Shown piece by piece: positions 16,888-25,818 of a stretch of DNA of 64,000 nucleotides. The notes beneath the pieces were generated by a model, which was not told the origin of the DNA, searched no databases, and saw nothing but the letters and a program-made list of their open reading frames with translations. The stretch's first letter is position 1, and each line of letters starts with the position of its first letter. This stretch comes from Candidatus Saccharimonadota bacterium. Lineage in GTDB: Bacteria > Patescibacteriota > Saccharimonadia > Saccharimonadales > Saccharimonadaceae. Both the position numbers and the translations under genes were made by a program. The stretch is from the NCBI GenBank assembly GCA_905371715.1, contig CAJPLV010000001.1:1-64000 (forward strand), in the 5' to 3' direction.

Positions 16888-17919
16888 CTAAACTTCGCTA
16901 ATTTTTAGCAGCGATTTAATTGCTTGGCGCTGATCCATTTTTTGGTAGGCTTCGTTGATATTATCAAGCGTGGTCGCGTAAGTGAAAACTCGCCCAGGAT
17001 TGATATCGCCTTTGAGTACAGCATCAAGCAGTAATGGCGCATATGCTCGTGTCGGGGCCGGACCGCCATGGATGCCAACTGTACCAAAGAAAATTTTCTC
17101 AAACGGGATTGTTACGTTGTGCGGTATTCCGACAGTCCCGACCGTAGCGCCAGGACGGGCAATATTGATAGCTGTCTGCATTGAAGCATCGCTACCAACA
17201 CATTCTAATACTGCATCAACGCCGACACCTTCATCGGTTAGGTCCTTTACGCTGGCTTCTCCAGCTTCGCCGCGCTCAGGTATAACGTCGGTGGCGCCAA
17301 ATTCGCGGCCCAGGGCTTGGCGATCGTCGTGCCGGCTCATTAAAATAATCCGTTTAGCCCCCAGCATTTTAGATGCTATCACGCCGCATAGTCCTACTGC
17401 GCCGTCGCCGACGACCGCTACGGTGTCGCCTGGCTTAACGCGTGCCATAACCGCGGCATGATAGCCGGTTCCCATGACGTCGCTAACGGTGAGGATAGAG
17501 GCGAGCTGCTCGTCGGAGTAATTGCCGTCGGGGATTTTATACAGTGACCCATCGGCAAGCGGTACATACGAATATTCGCTTTGTCCGGTGTGATACCAAT
17601 CGCCATGCAGACAGTTAGTCTGGCGCCCAGCGCGGCAATTCGCGCATGTACCGTCGCTTAGCCCAAACGGGATAATGACGAAATCGCCTGGTTTGAAATT
17701 TTTGACGTTTTCGCCGACTTGATCGACGACGCCAATGCCTTCATGCCCGACTTGACTACCGCTCGGCATTTCGCTGATGCCGCGGTAAAACCACAGGTCG
17801 CTGCCGCACACGCACGCCCGCACCACTCGGATGATAGCGTCGGTCGGTTGTTGTATCGTTGGCTTGTCAATGTTTTCGCATACGACTAAGCCTGGTTGTT
17901 TGAAAATTGCTGCTTTCAT
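16888..17919 (-). CDS. Zinc-dependent alcohol dehydrogenase family protein
   Basis: A 343-residue medium-chain dehydrogenase. The GroES-like domain has the catalytic zinc ligands Cys38 (in CVCGSD) and His-Glu in VGHEGIG near 59-65. The structural zinc loop CANCRAGRQTNC near 95-106 has only three of four Cys, the first being Asp. The Rossmann domain carries VGDGAVGLCG near 168-177. The substrate is not predictable. It stands alone on the reverse strand between convergent or divergent neighbours. The gene reads as intact. Confidence 0.93.
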   Translation of the reverse strand: MKAAIFKQPGLVVCENIDKPTIQQPTDAIIRVVRACVCGSDLWFYRGISEMPSGSQVGHEGIGVVDQVGENVKNFKPGDFVIIPFGLSDGTCANCRAGRQTNCLHGDWYHTGQSEYSYVPLADGSLYKIPDGNYSDEQLASILTVSDVMGTGYHAAVMARVKPGDTVAVVGDGAVGLCGVIASKMLGAKRIILMSRHDDRQALGREFGATDVIPERGEAGEASVKDLTDEGVGVDAVLECVGSDASMQTAINIARPGATVGTVGIPHNVTIPFEKIFFGTVGIHGGPAPTRAYAPLLLDAVLKGDINPGRVFTYATTLDNINEAYQKMDQRQAIKSLLKISEV

Positions 17920-18052
17920 AGTATCCTCCCATCTTCTGCATCTATTATAACGCTTATGGTAAAAATTAACGTATGCAAAGATTGTTTTTTAGAGATGATG
18001 TGTTTTGATCTGTTATTTGGTTGGCTGATCATTCAATAGTATACTTAAGCAT

Positions 18053-19900
18053 ATGAAGCGGGTGATCTTCGGTGGTATTATCATGGTAGTGTTTGTACTG
18101 TTGGGTGCGAGTTGCGCGATAGCGGCGCACGGCAATACGCGCGATACAAACAACTTTACGATTACGAATTATGACGTACGGTTAGAGCTGGGGCGCGACC
18201 GCAATAATCATTCAACACTCAAAACGACCGAAACGATTACTGCAGATTTTCCGCCGGACCAAAACCACGGTATCACGCGCCAATTTGTGAAGAAATACGA
18301 TGGGCATGCGACGAATTTTACATTAGAGTCGGTGAAAGACGAACGTGGCGTTGATCTTGAATATCATCAGAATGGCAACACGCTTCGCGTCGGCAATAAA
18401 AACGCGTATGTCAGCGGCACAAAAACATACGTTATCACTTACACGCAGCGCGACGTTACACGATACTATAGCGATACGCAAAAAGACGAATTCTATTGGA
18501 ATGCAATTGGAGTAGACTCTCCCGTACCAGTGGCGTCGGCAACAGTGACACTCAAACTGGACGCAGCACTTGCTGGCAAAGCAAAAACAAATATACAGTG
18601 CTATTATGGTGCGCTGCAAGCAAAAAATACATGCGAATCGACAGTCTCAGGCTTGGAGTATTCGCTGCACGCGAATAACCTCGGGCAGTATCAGGGTGTG
18701 ACGATCGCGCTTGGATTTGAGCCGGGAACGTTCGCCGCGTACCAGCCGTCGCTGCGCGAGCGGCTGCCAAATATTATTTTGACCGGAATGGCAGCCATGT
18801 TCGGCGTGGGTATTGTCGTACTAGCATTTTGTTCGCGCAAGTGGAAAAAGAAATTTGCTGAAGAATTGGCACAGGCGGCCGCGATCCGGCGCCAGCCGGT
18901 TGCGCCGGAATATGTCCCACCCGCCGATCGCTCGGTTGTTGAGTCGATAGCAGTTTTAGGGTGGCATAATTTCGGTAAGGCGCTGTCGGCGCAAGTGGTT
19001 GACTGGGCGGTGCGCCACATTATTGAAATTCGTCAGACAGGCACGGGCAAGCATGATTATATGTTTGTGGTAAAAAAATCGTTCGCCGGCACGACCAAAC
19101 ATGAACGAACTCTTGCTGCGTCAATATTCGGCAATGATTTGGCCGTAGGAACGGAGCGGACATTTAGGCAAATTAAGCAGAAAAGCTACTCTGTATCGTC
19201 GCGGTTCTTGTCGTTATGCCGTAGAATAAAGCGGGGTGAATTATTCTTGTACAGCCGCAAAGAGGTGTCGTTTTATACAGCGTGGCTGTCCGCATCATTG
19301 GCGTTTGTTGTTGCGATATTCCTCATAATACTATGGCTATCGGGTGACGATGCTGAAGGCGGGAATATTTCGCCTCTTGCGGCTATAGCATGTGCTGGTG
19401 CTGCTATTCTAAACGTTGCTATTGCAGCTATTATGTCGCGCTGCGCGCAGAATCGGCTGAGCGTGCAGGGCGAAGAATTAAAACGCTATTTGCGGGGGCT
19501 AAAACTGTATATTAATGCCGCCGAAGCCGACCAACTGCGTATGCTGCAAAGTCCGGAAGGGGCGGACAAAGTGGGCGACGTAGCGAGCGATAACGGCGCG
19601 CTTGTGCGGTTATACGAACGCTGCTTGCCGTACGCGATCATTTTTGGCTGCGAACGAGAGTGGAATAAGCGGCTTGGGCAGTTGTACGAAGAGTCGAACG
19701 AGTCGCCAGATTGGATAACGGCAGACGACGTATCACTTGGCGTAAGTATCGCAATTCTTTCTCAATTGACATCGGATTTTTCGGAAATTGGCGCAAGCAG
19801 TATGGTCAGCAGCGTTAGCTCGTCGTCAAGCTTCGGCGGTTCATCGGGCGGTGGATTTGCTGGCGGCGGCGGTGGAGGAGGCGGCGTCGGCGGCTGGTGA
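18053..19900 (+). CDS. DUF2207-type membrane protein with Gly-rich tail
   Basis: A 615-residue membrane protein. There is an N-terminal signal peptide or anchor (residues 1-26), then an extracytoplasmic beta domain to ~235, a membrane helix near 240-260, a cytoplasmic region, two more helices near 410-460 and a charged region. The final ~30 residues are Ser then Gly-rich, ending GGVGGW. This order and tail are typical of the DUF2207 family, whose function is unknown. The start is set by TATACT at 18040-18045, seven bases upstream. Confidence 0.88.
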   Translation: MKRVIFGGIIMVVFVLLGASCAIAAHGNTRDTNNFTITNYDVRLELGRDRNNHSTLKTTETITADFPPDQNHGITRQFVKKYDGHATNFTLESVKDERGVDLEYHQNGNTLRVGNKNAYVSGTKTYVITYTQRDVTRYYSDTQKDEFYWNAIGVDSPVPVASATVTLKLDAALAGKAKTNIQCYYGALQAKNTCESTVSGLEYSLHANNLGQYQGVTIALGFEPGTFAAYQPSLRERLPNIILTGMAAMFGVGIVVLAFCSRKWKKKFAEELAQAAAIRRQPVAPEYVPPADRSVVESIAVLGWHNFGKALSAQVVDWAVRHIIEIRQTGTGKHDYMFVVKKSFAGTTKHERTLAASIFGNDLAVGTERTFRQIKQKSYSVSSRFLSLCRRIKRGELFLYSRKEVSFYTAWLSASLAFVVAIFLIILWLSGDDAEGGNISPLAAIACAGAAILNVAIAAIMSRCAQNRLSVQGEELKRYLRGLKLYINAAEADQLRMLQSPEGADKVGDVASDNGALVRLYERCLPYAIIFGCEREWNKRLGQLYEESNESPDWITADDVSLGVSIAILSQLTSDFSEIGASSMVSSVSSSSSFGGSSGGGFAGGGGGGGGVGGW

Positions 19901-19984
19901 TCTTGCCGGCTGCACGTAATGAGAGAAACTCGAGCTAAAAGGTGACGGTGCCGGTAGCCTAGAACAACAAAAATACACTGTTGC

Positions 19985-20015
19985 TTGACTTTTTATAATA
20001 CTATGTATAACATAG
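19985..20015 (+). promoter_or_regulatory. Promoter and operator of the PadR-PspC operon
   Basis: TTGACT (19985-19990) and TATAAC (20006-20011) form a plausible promoter with a 15-base spacer. CTATGT-ATA-ACATAG (20001-20015) is a perfect inverted repeat covering the -10 box. PadR proteins commonly bind ATGT/ACAT palindromes in their own promoters, so autorepression is inferred. Confidence 0.7.
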
Positions 20016-20058
20016 AACTAACGAAGACAATCTTCGGATGATAACGAAAGGAGTATGC

Positions 20059-20460
20059 ATGGATCAAAATGCAGATTCTAGCGGCGCAATCAATCAGCCG
20101 CCGCAGCCAACCAAAAGCGCAGAAGGCTACGCCGATCAACTCGCGACGCAGTTGCGCAAAGGATTTTTGGCGTATTGCGTGCTTGTGATTTGCGCGCAGC
20201 AGCCGCACTATACAGGCGATCTCATCAAGCGGTTACATCAAGCAGAGCTTGTCGTAGTGGAAGGGACAATTTATCCGCTCCTTGGGCGGCTGCAGCGTGA
20301 TGGCTTGTTGCGCTACGATTGGCAGGAAAGCGAACAGGGGCCGCCGCGCAAATATTATGCCCTCACAGAGTATGGACAACACGTCATGATTGAACTAAAA
20401 CAGCGTGTCAAGACGCTAAATTCGACGCTAAAAACGCTAGAGAAAGGAGCGAAGTCGTGA
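20059..20460 (+). CDS. PadR family transcriptional regulator
   Basis: A 133-residue winged-helix repressor. The N-terminal ~30 residues are low-complexity, followed by the PadR domain: GDLIKRLHQAELVVVEGTIYPLLGRLQRDGLL and GPPRKYYALTEYG are diagnostic. ATG 20059 is chosen because AAAGGAG lies just upstream; an in-frame ATG at 20038 lies before that ribosome binding site. It overlaps the next gene (GTGA), so the two are co-translated. The palindrome over its own -10 box suggests autoregulation. Confidence 0.95.
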   Translation: MDQNADSSGAINQPPQPTKSAEGYADQLATQLRKGFLAYCVLVICAQQPHYTGDLIKRLHQAELVVVEGTIYPLLGRLQRDGLLRYDWQESEQGPPRKYYALTEYGQHVMIELKQRVKTLNSTLKTLEKGAKS

Positions 20461-21794
20461 AAGAAGTTACCAGAATGCACTTGGCGAAAACGCCGTACAG
20501 CGTAGAAATCGATGCGAAAAAAGCACTTGAAAAGTATTTAGCTGCAATCGAAAAAACAATGCAAGCCGAGCCGGAGGCAATGCGGGAAATTGAGGCGCGC
20601 ATGGTTGAGCTGCTAGCGGAGCGCGGCGTCGCAAAAGATGGTGTTATTTCGCTTGATGACGTCAATGCGTTGAAAACGCAGATGGGCGATCCAAAAGAAT
20701 TCTCGGAAAACGGCGAAACGCGCGAGTCATCGGACGAAGCCGCAGAATCTCCAAATGATACGCGCCATAAGCCGCCGAAACGCCTCATGCGCGATACGCA
20801 GCAGGGTATGCTCGGCGGCGTATGCAGCGGCTTGGCGGCATATTTTGGTATTGATGTTGTGCTCGTGCGGCTTATCGCGGTCGGATTATTGTTTGTGTCG
20901 TTTGGCACAGCAGTGCTTGTCTATATTATATTGTGGCTCGTGGTTCCCGAAGCGAAAACAGCAGCCGATAAATTACAGATGCGCGGTGAACCAGTTACGT
21001 TGGACAGTTTGAAGAACTTTTCAATGGGCGAAATAGCGAGTCAGGATATTGCCGGCAATGGTAGCGAGATTGTGAGAAAATGTATCGGCATCACGACGGG
21101 TGTGATTGCATTAATAATGATGGCAGGCTTCCTGATTGCGCTTGTAGTCGGCGGTTGGTCTGGTTTCTCAATTATCGGGTTGCTCGATGGCTTTACGGCG
21201 CAGCCGTATGTATTAGGCATGCTGATATCGCTGATCATCGGCGGTATAGCACTCGTGCTGCTGTGCGGTTTGTTTGCAACGATGGCGTTGACATGGCGCA
21301 CGCGCCGGCCAGTAGTACTGGGTATGCTGGCGGCGTTGATCATCGGTTCGCTCGCGATTTCAAGTACAGCGATCTTCGGACTACAAGCGAGTACGGAATT
21401 ACCGCGCGACGTAAAACGCTTAACAAGAGTAGTAAAATTAGATTTGCCAGATATGACGGGCGTAAAATCTATCAGAATGAAAGATGACGCTATGCATCTT
21501 AGCTTGCAGTATAAAAAATCAAGCGAACCGACGCGCGCCGAACTGCACTACATGGATCTGAAAGGTGCGGAAAAGCCAGAAGTCAAATTTGATCGACGAG
21601 GCGACGTATTGTACGTTGATGTCAGTCATAAATACAGTAACCGGTGCGTAAATGGCTCTGCTGGCGCAGCATTTTTGCTTGGCTCGCGCACCGGCATGCT
21701 GTGCGGCAGCGGCTTTAATTGGGCGCGTGTTGTGTTCTATGGCCCGGTCGATATTATTACGGGTGATACGAATCAATTTGAACTTGCCGAGTAA
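20457..21794 (+). CDS. PspC-domain membrane protein
   Basis: A 445-residue envelope-stress type protein. Residues ~12-75 form a soluble helical region resembling the domain that accompanies PadR regulators (HAAS/DUF1700-like). The PspC domain is at ~105-165 (RLMRDTQQGMLGGVCSGLAAYFGID followed by a long hydrophobic helix ending LWLVVPE). Three further membrane helices lie between ~200 and 310, and the C-terminal ~125 residues are extracytoplasmic and beta-rich, with two Cys pairs. GTG start with AAAGGAG upstream, overlapping padR. Confidence 0.9.
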   Translation: MKEVTRMHLAKTPYSVEIDAKKALEKYLAAIEKTMQAEPEAMREIEARMVELLAERGVAKDGVISLDDVNALKTQMGDPKEFSENGETRESSDEAAESPNDTRHKPPKRLMRDTQQGMLGGVCSGLAAYFGIDVVLVRLIAVGLLFVSFGTAVLVYIILWLVVPEAKTAADKLQMRGEPVTLDSLKNFSMGEIASQDIAGNGSEIVRKCIGITTGVIALIMMAGFLIALVVGGWSGFSIIGLLDGFTAQPYVLGMLISLIIGGIALVLLCGLFATMALTWRTRRPVVLGMLAALIIGSLAISSTAIFGLQASTELPRDVKRLTRVVKLDLPDMTGVKSIRMKDDAMHLSLQYKKSSEPTRAELHYMDLKGAEKPEVKFDRRGDVLYVDVSHKYSNRCVNGSAGAAFLLGSRTGMLCGSGFNWARVVFYGPVDIITGDTNQFELAE

Positions 21795-21833
21795 CTTGGT
21801 TATAATACGTGAAATGAAGAGGCAGTTTTAGTT

Positions 21834-22670
21834 GTGGCGTGGTGGCAAGCGATCATTCTGGGAATTGTTGAAGGCATTACGGAGTTTTTGCCGGTCTCTT
21901 CAACGGGCCATTTAACGATTGTCGAAAAGCTAATGGGCATGAACCTGAACGATGCAAGCTTAACGGCGTTTACTGCGGTGATACAGATTGGTGCGATTGC
22001 TGCCGCGGTCGTGTACTTTTGGAGCGATATTTGGCGCGTGCTGAGTGCATGGTGGCGCGGTTTATGGTGGGGGCGTGCTCGGCGTAAATTTGATTATGCG
22101 TATGGCTGGGCGATTATCATTGGCTCGGTGCCGATTGCAGTTGTTGGTCTAGCATTCAAGGATGAGATTGAGACGGTACTGCGCAGCCTGTGGTTCGTCG
22201 CGTTCGCGCTGATTGGCTGGAGCGTTGTGATGTGGCTGGCAGATGTGTATGGTAAAACAAAGCGTGCCGAGACTGACACAACGTGGCGCGACACGTTGAT
22301 TATTGGTGTAGCGCAATGCCTCGCGTTGATTCCTGGCGTGAGCCGTTCTGGCGCGACGATTTCCGCTGGCTTGCTGCGTGGTTTTGATCGTGTAGCGGTG
22401 ACAAAGCTTAGTTTCTTTCTTGGTATTCCGGCGCTCGTGGCGGCGGGCGCACTGCAAGCAGTTACTGAACACAAACATATCGCTGCTGGCGTGGGGTGGG
22501 GAAACACGCTGCTTGCGACGGCTGTATCAGCTGTTGTTGGTTATGCTGTCATCGCATGGCTGTTGAAATATGTCGCTCATAATAATTTCTCGGCGTTTAT
22601 TTGGTATCGCGTGATACTTGGCGGATTAGTGATTGTATTGCTCGCGAGCGGTGTAATATCTGCGGTATAG
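21834..22670 (+). CDS. uppP: Undecaprenyl-diphosphatase
   Basis: Recycles the lipid carrier by dephosphorylating undecaprenyl diphosphate at the membrane. The 278-residue polytopic protein has both family motifs: GIVEGITEFLPVSSTGHL near residues 10-27 and PGVSRSGATI near 163-172. The start is GTG 21834 with no strong ribosome binding site; a TATAAT-like box (21802-21807) lies about 26 bases upstream. It complements uppS at 8372 and murD at 31530. Confidence 0.97.
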   Translation: MAWWQAIILGIVEGITEFLPVSSTGHLTIVEKLMGMNLNDASLTAFTAVIQIGAIAAAVVYFWSDIWRVLSAWWRGLWWGRARRKFDYAYGWAIIIGSVPIAVVGLAFKDEIETVLRSLWFVAFALIGWSVVMWLADVYGKTKRAETDTTWRDTLIIGVAQCLALIPGVSRSGATISAGLLRGFDRVAVTKLSFFLGIPALVAAGALQAVTEHKHIAAGVGWGNTLLATAVSAVVGYAVIAWLLKYVAHNNFSAFIWYRVILGGLVIVLLASGVISAV

Positions 22671-22705
22671 CTAAAAACAAACAAGATCTAGAATCATAAT
22701 AAGCT

Positions 22706-22743
22706 AAAACAGGGTCAACTGCTGTGGTTGTTGACCCTGTTTT
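22706..22743. terminator. Bidirectional terminator between uppP and the DUF5663-like gene
   Basis: Perfect 14-bp stem (22706-22719 with 22730-22743) with A-tract on one side and T-tract on the other, so it can serve both convergent genes. Confidence 0.9.
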
Positions 22744-22758
22744 ACTAGCGCTAAGCTT

Positions 22759-23064
22759 TTAGTTATTGCTACTAGCGATATTTTCACTATTTTCAGCAAT
22801 CTCGCCGAGCAGGATGTCGACTTCGTCGGAGACAATATCTGCAAAGTCCGGTACGTTTGTTTGCAGCCATTGCACGATTTCACTATCGCCTGCATCTCTC
22901 ATTGAGGCAAGCTCATGCGCCTGTTCAGGCGATAACTCGTAAGCGATTTCGTCAAATACTCGCGTATCAAGCGTTTCTTCAAAGTGTTCGGAGAGGGAAG
23001 CGAAAGCTTCGTCGCTTAAGTTAATTCCTAGATTTGTGAGAACTGTTTTGCTAAGTACTGGCAT
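22759..23064 (-). CDS. Small DUF5663-like protein, 101 aa
   Basis: An acidic, all-helical protein. The pattern of two short helices, then LSPEQAHELASMRDAGDSE, then WLQTNVPDFADIVSDEVD, fits the small DUF5663 family that I recall mainly from Patescibacteria. The function is unknown. AAGGATAT upstream of the start (reverse strand) can act as the ribosome binding site. The family name is from memory of the pattern, not a search. Confidence 0.75.
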   Translation of the reverse strand: MPVLSKTVLTNLGINLSDEAFASLSEHFEETLDTRVFDEIAYELSPEQAHELASMRDAGDSEIVQWLQTNVPDFADIVSDEVDILLGEIAENSENIASSNN

Positions 23065-23169
23065 AAGAATATCCTTTTCTGGTTATTTATAGGTTGATAG
23101 GTGGGTGTGGCTAATTAAGTATCATTACGTCTACGGTTTTACTCCTCTTTGCTAGTGTGCGTTTTGCGG

Positions 23170-24468
23170 CTACTCTTCTTCCTGGAGCGCTCCACGGACC
23201 GCTTTTTGATAGAGGTCAGCTCGTGCAGCGGTTTGTTCTTGCATCGTTTGCTCTTGACGATCAGCTTCTTCCCACGCTTCTGATCGTGTTTGCGCTGCTT
23301 GCTCCAATGAGGCTTTTTCCAGTTTGGGGCTTTTTAATCGTTTTTCGTATAGCGCGATGTTATCTTTAATTGCCGCCACTCTGTCCTTTGCCGCCTGCAG
23401 CTCCTCCGTCTTCTCTGCGGGTGACCATGCACCAAGTGCCACTCCATTCCTATCAGTCCTTGACCATACACCGAGCGCCACTCCATTTTTGTCAACCTTT
23501 CCCCCGTTAGTGAGCTCATCTACCTCAGCCTGTGCTTCCACCAAAGACTCTTTCAGTGTATTAATTGCATAGTTGTAGCCCTCAATAGTACCTAGTCTTT
23601 GTGCGATACTGGATCTTTCTGCGCGAGCTTTGGACGCAGCGGCACTGGCGGTGTCAGCGTCTTTGCTAGCAATAGCATGCTCAATAGCGGCTCTACCGAC
23701 ATTCCGTTTTTGCTCGTCGGGTACTCCGGCGAGGATTTCACGAACTTCCCGGCGAGAAGCTCCTTGTTCTCGTAACTCATGCCGCAATGCCTTGCGCGCT
23801 TTAGCGTCGATTGCACGGTCTGCGAGCTCTTTGATGTTCTCGTTTCGTCGCTGCTCGGCATTTTCTCCGACAGTTCGTTCGCGGGCGAGCATAGTCTCTT
23901 CTTGTTTATCTCGATCTTTCGAGATACTCTCTTTGTGCTTTTTTGCCGCTTCAAACTTACTCCTGCGGCGTTGTGCAAGACGACTATTTTCTCCCGTTTT
24001 TTTGACGGCGTCTTCGTATCGTTTATTTTGGCGCGCAACGCGACCATCAGCGAGCCAGTTACGAAAGTTAAGGCGAAGTAATTTTGGCGTTTCTTTTAAA
24101 TTGGTCCAAGCCATCTTAGCGCCTTCAATTAGCTTCATACGCTGATTATTTGCCTCTTTTACCATTTGGCGTACCGGGTAACTTCGACCGAGGATTTCTT
24201 TATCAGTGAGTTGATCCGGAGTCATGGGCTCACTGTCAGCTTGCGCAGTTTCTTGCTCAGTGGTGTTAGTGTCTGTAGTTTCTTGCGAAGAAACGTCGGA
24301 TGTTTCTCCTGAGATACTGCTTGATTTATCCTCTGCGGATGGTGTTTGCGCCCCTTGCTCTGCATATGCTTGGTATGCGGTATCGTCTTCTGCCGTCCAG
24401 CTACCCTCTTGGTCGTTTATCTCTTCTGCTCCTCTTGGAGCTGGTGCTATCATATTTGGTGATCGCAT
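23170..24468 (-). CDS. Charged coiled-coil protein, 432 aa
   Basis: I do not recognise a family. Residues 1-85 are acidic and Ser/Thr/Gln-rich, probably disordered. Residues ~90-300 and ~350-430 are highly charged and helical, with coiled-coil character. Between them (about 323-350) a two-copy tandem repeat encodes NGVALGVWS and NGVALGAWS. There is no signal peptide or membrane helix. Ribosome binding site AGAAAG is weak. It lies in the same direction as, and upstream of, the DUF5663-like gene, with about 100 bases between them. Confidence 0.8.
   Translation of the reverse strand: MRSPNMIAPAPRGAEEINDQEGSWTAEDDTAYQAYAEQGAQTPSAEDKSSSISGETSDVSSQETTDTNTTEQETAQADSEPMTPDQLTDKEILGRSYPVRQMVKEANNQRMKLIEGAKMAWTNLKETPKLLRLNFRNWLADGRVARQNKRYEDAVKKTGENSRLAQRRRSKFEAAKKHKESISKDRDKQEETMLARERTVGENAEQRRNENIKELADRAIDAKARKALRHELREQGASRREVREILAGVPDEQKRNVGRAAIEHAIASKDADTASAAASKARAERSSIAQRLGTIEGYNYAINTLKESLVEAQAEVDELTNGGKVDKNGVALGVWSRTDRNGVALGAWSPAEKTEELQAAKDRVAAIKDNIALYEKRLKSPKLEKASLEQAAQTRSEAWEEADRQEQTMQEQTAARADLYQKAVRGALQEEE
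23422..23499. repeat. Two-copy 39-bp tandem repeat inside the coiled-coil gene
   Basis: Two adjacent units of 39 bp (23422-23460 and 23461-23499) share most positions, including GACCAT and GCCACTCCATT, and encode the NGVALG(V/A)WS repeat in the reverse-strand protein. The length keeps the reading frame, so copy number could change without breaking the gene. Confidence 0.8.
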
Positions 24469-24570
24469 AGTTTTTCTTTCTATTTATTTGCTAACTTAGC
24501 GTCCGCTATATCATAAGTGCAATGAAAAAGCAATACCAGCCGCCCGTATGTACTATGGTAAAATAAAAGC

Positions 24571-25815
24571 ATGTTAGATATTCGGTTCATTAGAGAGAAT
24601 GCGGAGCGCGTACAGACGGCAGCGACGCAAAAGGGGTATCAAGTTTCAATTGCGCAGTTGCTAGAGTTGGATGATTCGCGGCGAACGTTACAGCGGCAAG
24701 TTGACGAGTTGCGTCAGAAGCGGAACGAAATCGCTGCAAAAATGAAGAACGGGCAACCAGAGCAAACATTGATTGATCAGGGTAAACAGATAAAGACTGA
24801 ACTTATTGAGCTTGAGGAGCACCTAAAAAAGGCTGACACTGAATGTATAGCACTGATCAAGGCTGTGCCGAACGTGACCGCTGATGATGTTCCGCTCGGC
24901 GGCGAAGCTGATAGCGTGGAAGTCAAGCGCTGGGGCGAGCAGCCAACGGGCGCGGTTGATCACCTGGATTATGCGACGAAGCGCGGTTGGGTTGACTTTG
25001 AACGTGGCGCAAAGGTTGCCGGTGCGAAATTTTATTATCTAAAAGGTGATTTGGCGCTGCTTGAAAACGCGGTGACGCAATTTGCGCTTAACTTTCTGAT
25101 CGCAAAAGGTTTCACCTATATGACGGTGCCGCACATGGTAAATTCACGCACCGCTGAGGGTGCAGGGTTCGCACCGAAGGGCAACGTGAGCGACGACCAA
25201 TATTTTGTTGAGGGCGAAGATCTGACGCTGATTGGTACAGCGGAAATGCCGCTCACTGGATATCACGCTGATGATATAATTGATGAGAAAAAAATGCCGC
25301 TTTATTACGTCGGCTATAGCCCGTGTTACCGCAAAGAAGCGGGTACGTACGGCAAGCATGCACGTGGATTGTTCCGCGTTCATCAGTTTAATAAGCTGGA
25401 GATGTATATCTTTTGCACGCCCGAGCAATCGCTTGATATGCACGAAAAGATTTTATCGCTTGAAGAAGAAATTTGGCAAGCTATCGGCATTCCGTACCAT
25501 GTCGTGAATATTGCAGCAGGAGACTTAGGCGCGCCGGCATTTAAAAAGTATGATATTGAATACTGGTCGCCGGTTGACGGTATGTACCGCGAGTTAACGA
25601 GCTGTTCAAATTGTACGGATTTTCAGACGCATAGCCTGAACATCCGTGTGCGGCGCGCTGACGGCTCGCTTGACACGGCGCATTCGCTGAATGGTACGGC
25701 AGTAAGCTTAGCGCGGAGCTTGGTGGCAATTCTAGAGAATTGCCAAACAGCGGATGGCAAACTGCGCATTCCTGAAGTACTTCGGCCGTATATGGGCAAC
25801 CGCGAGGAAATTTAG
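24571..25815 (+). CDS. serS: Seryl-tRNA synthetase
   Basis: Charges tRNA-Ser; 414 aa. The N-terminal long coiled-coil arm (residues ~25-100) that grips tRNA-Ser is present. Class II motifs follow: GTAEMPLTG near 224-232, the motif 2 region YVGYSPCYRKEAGTYGKHARGLFRVHQF near 245-272 and motif 3 NGTAVSLARSLVAILEN near 372-388. Leaderless start: TAAAAT (24559-24564) ends six bases before ATG. pyrD follows after 3 bases, so the two are co-transcribed. Confidence 0.98.
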   Translation: MLDIRFIRENAERVQTAATQKGYQVSIAQLLELDDSRRTLQRQVDELRQKRNEIAAKMKNGQPEQTLIDQGKQIKTELIELEEHLKKADTECIALIKAVPNVTADDVPLGGEADSVEVKRWGEQPTGAVDHLDYATKRGWVDFERGAKVAGAKFYYLKGDLALLENAVTQFALNFLIAKGFTYMTVPHMVNSRTAEGAGFAPKGNVSDDQYFVEGEDLTLIGTAEMPLTGYHADDIIDEKKMPLYYVGYSPCYRKEAGTYGKHARGLFRVHQFNKLEMYIFCTPEQSLDMHEKILSLEEEIWQAIGIPYHVVNIAAGDLGAPAFKKYDIEYWSPVDGMYRELTSCSNCTDFQTHSLNIRVRRADGSLDTAHSLNGTAVSLARSLVAILENCQTADGKLRIPEVLRPYMGNREEI

Positions 25816-25818
25816 ACA

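Noticed and set aside
22703-24081. Forward-strand open frames opposite the reverse-strand hypotheticals
   Set aside because: Low-complexity Ser/Arg-rich translations with no start signals; shadows of the reverse-strand genes.
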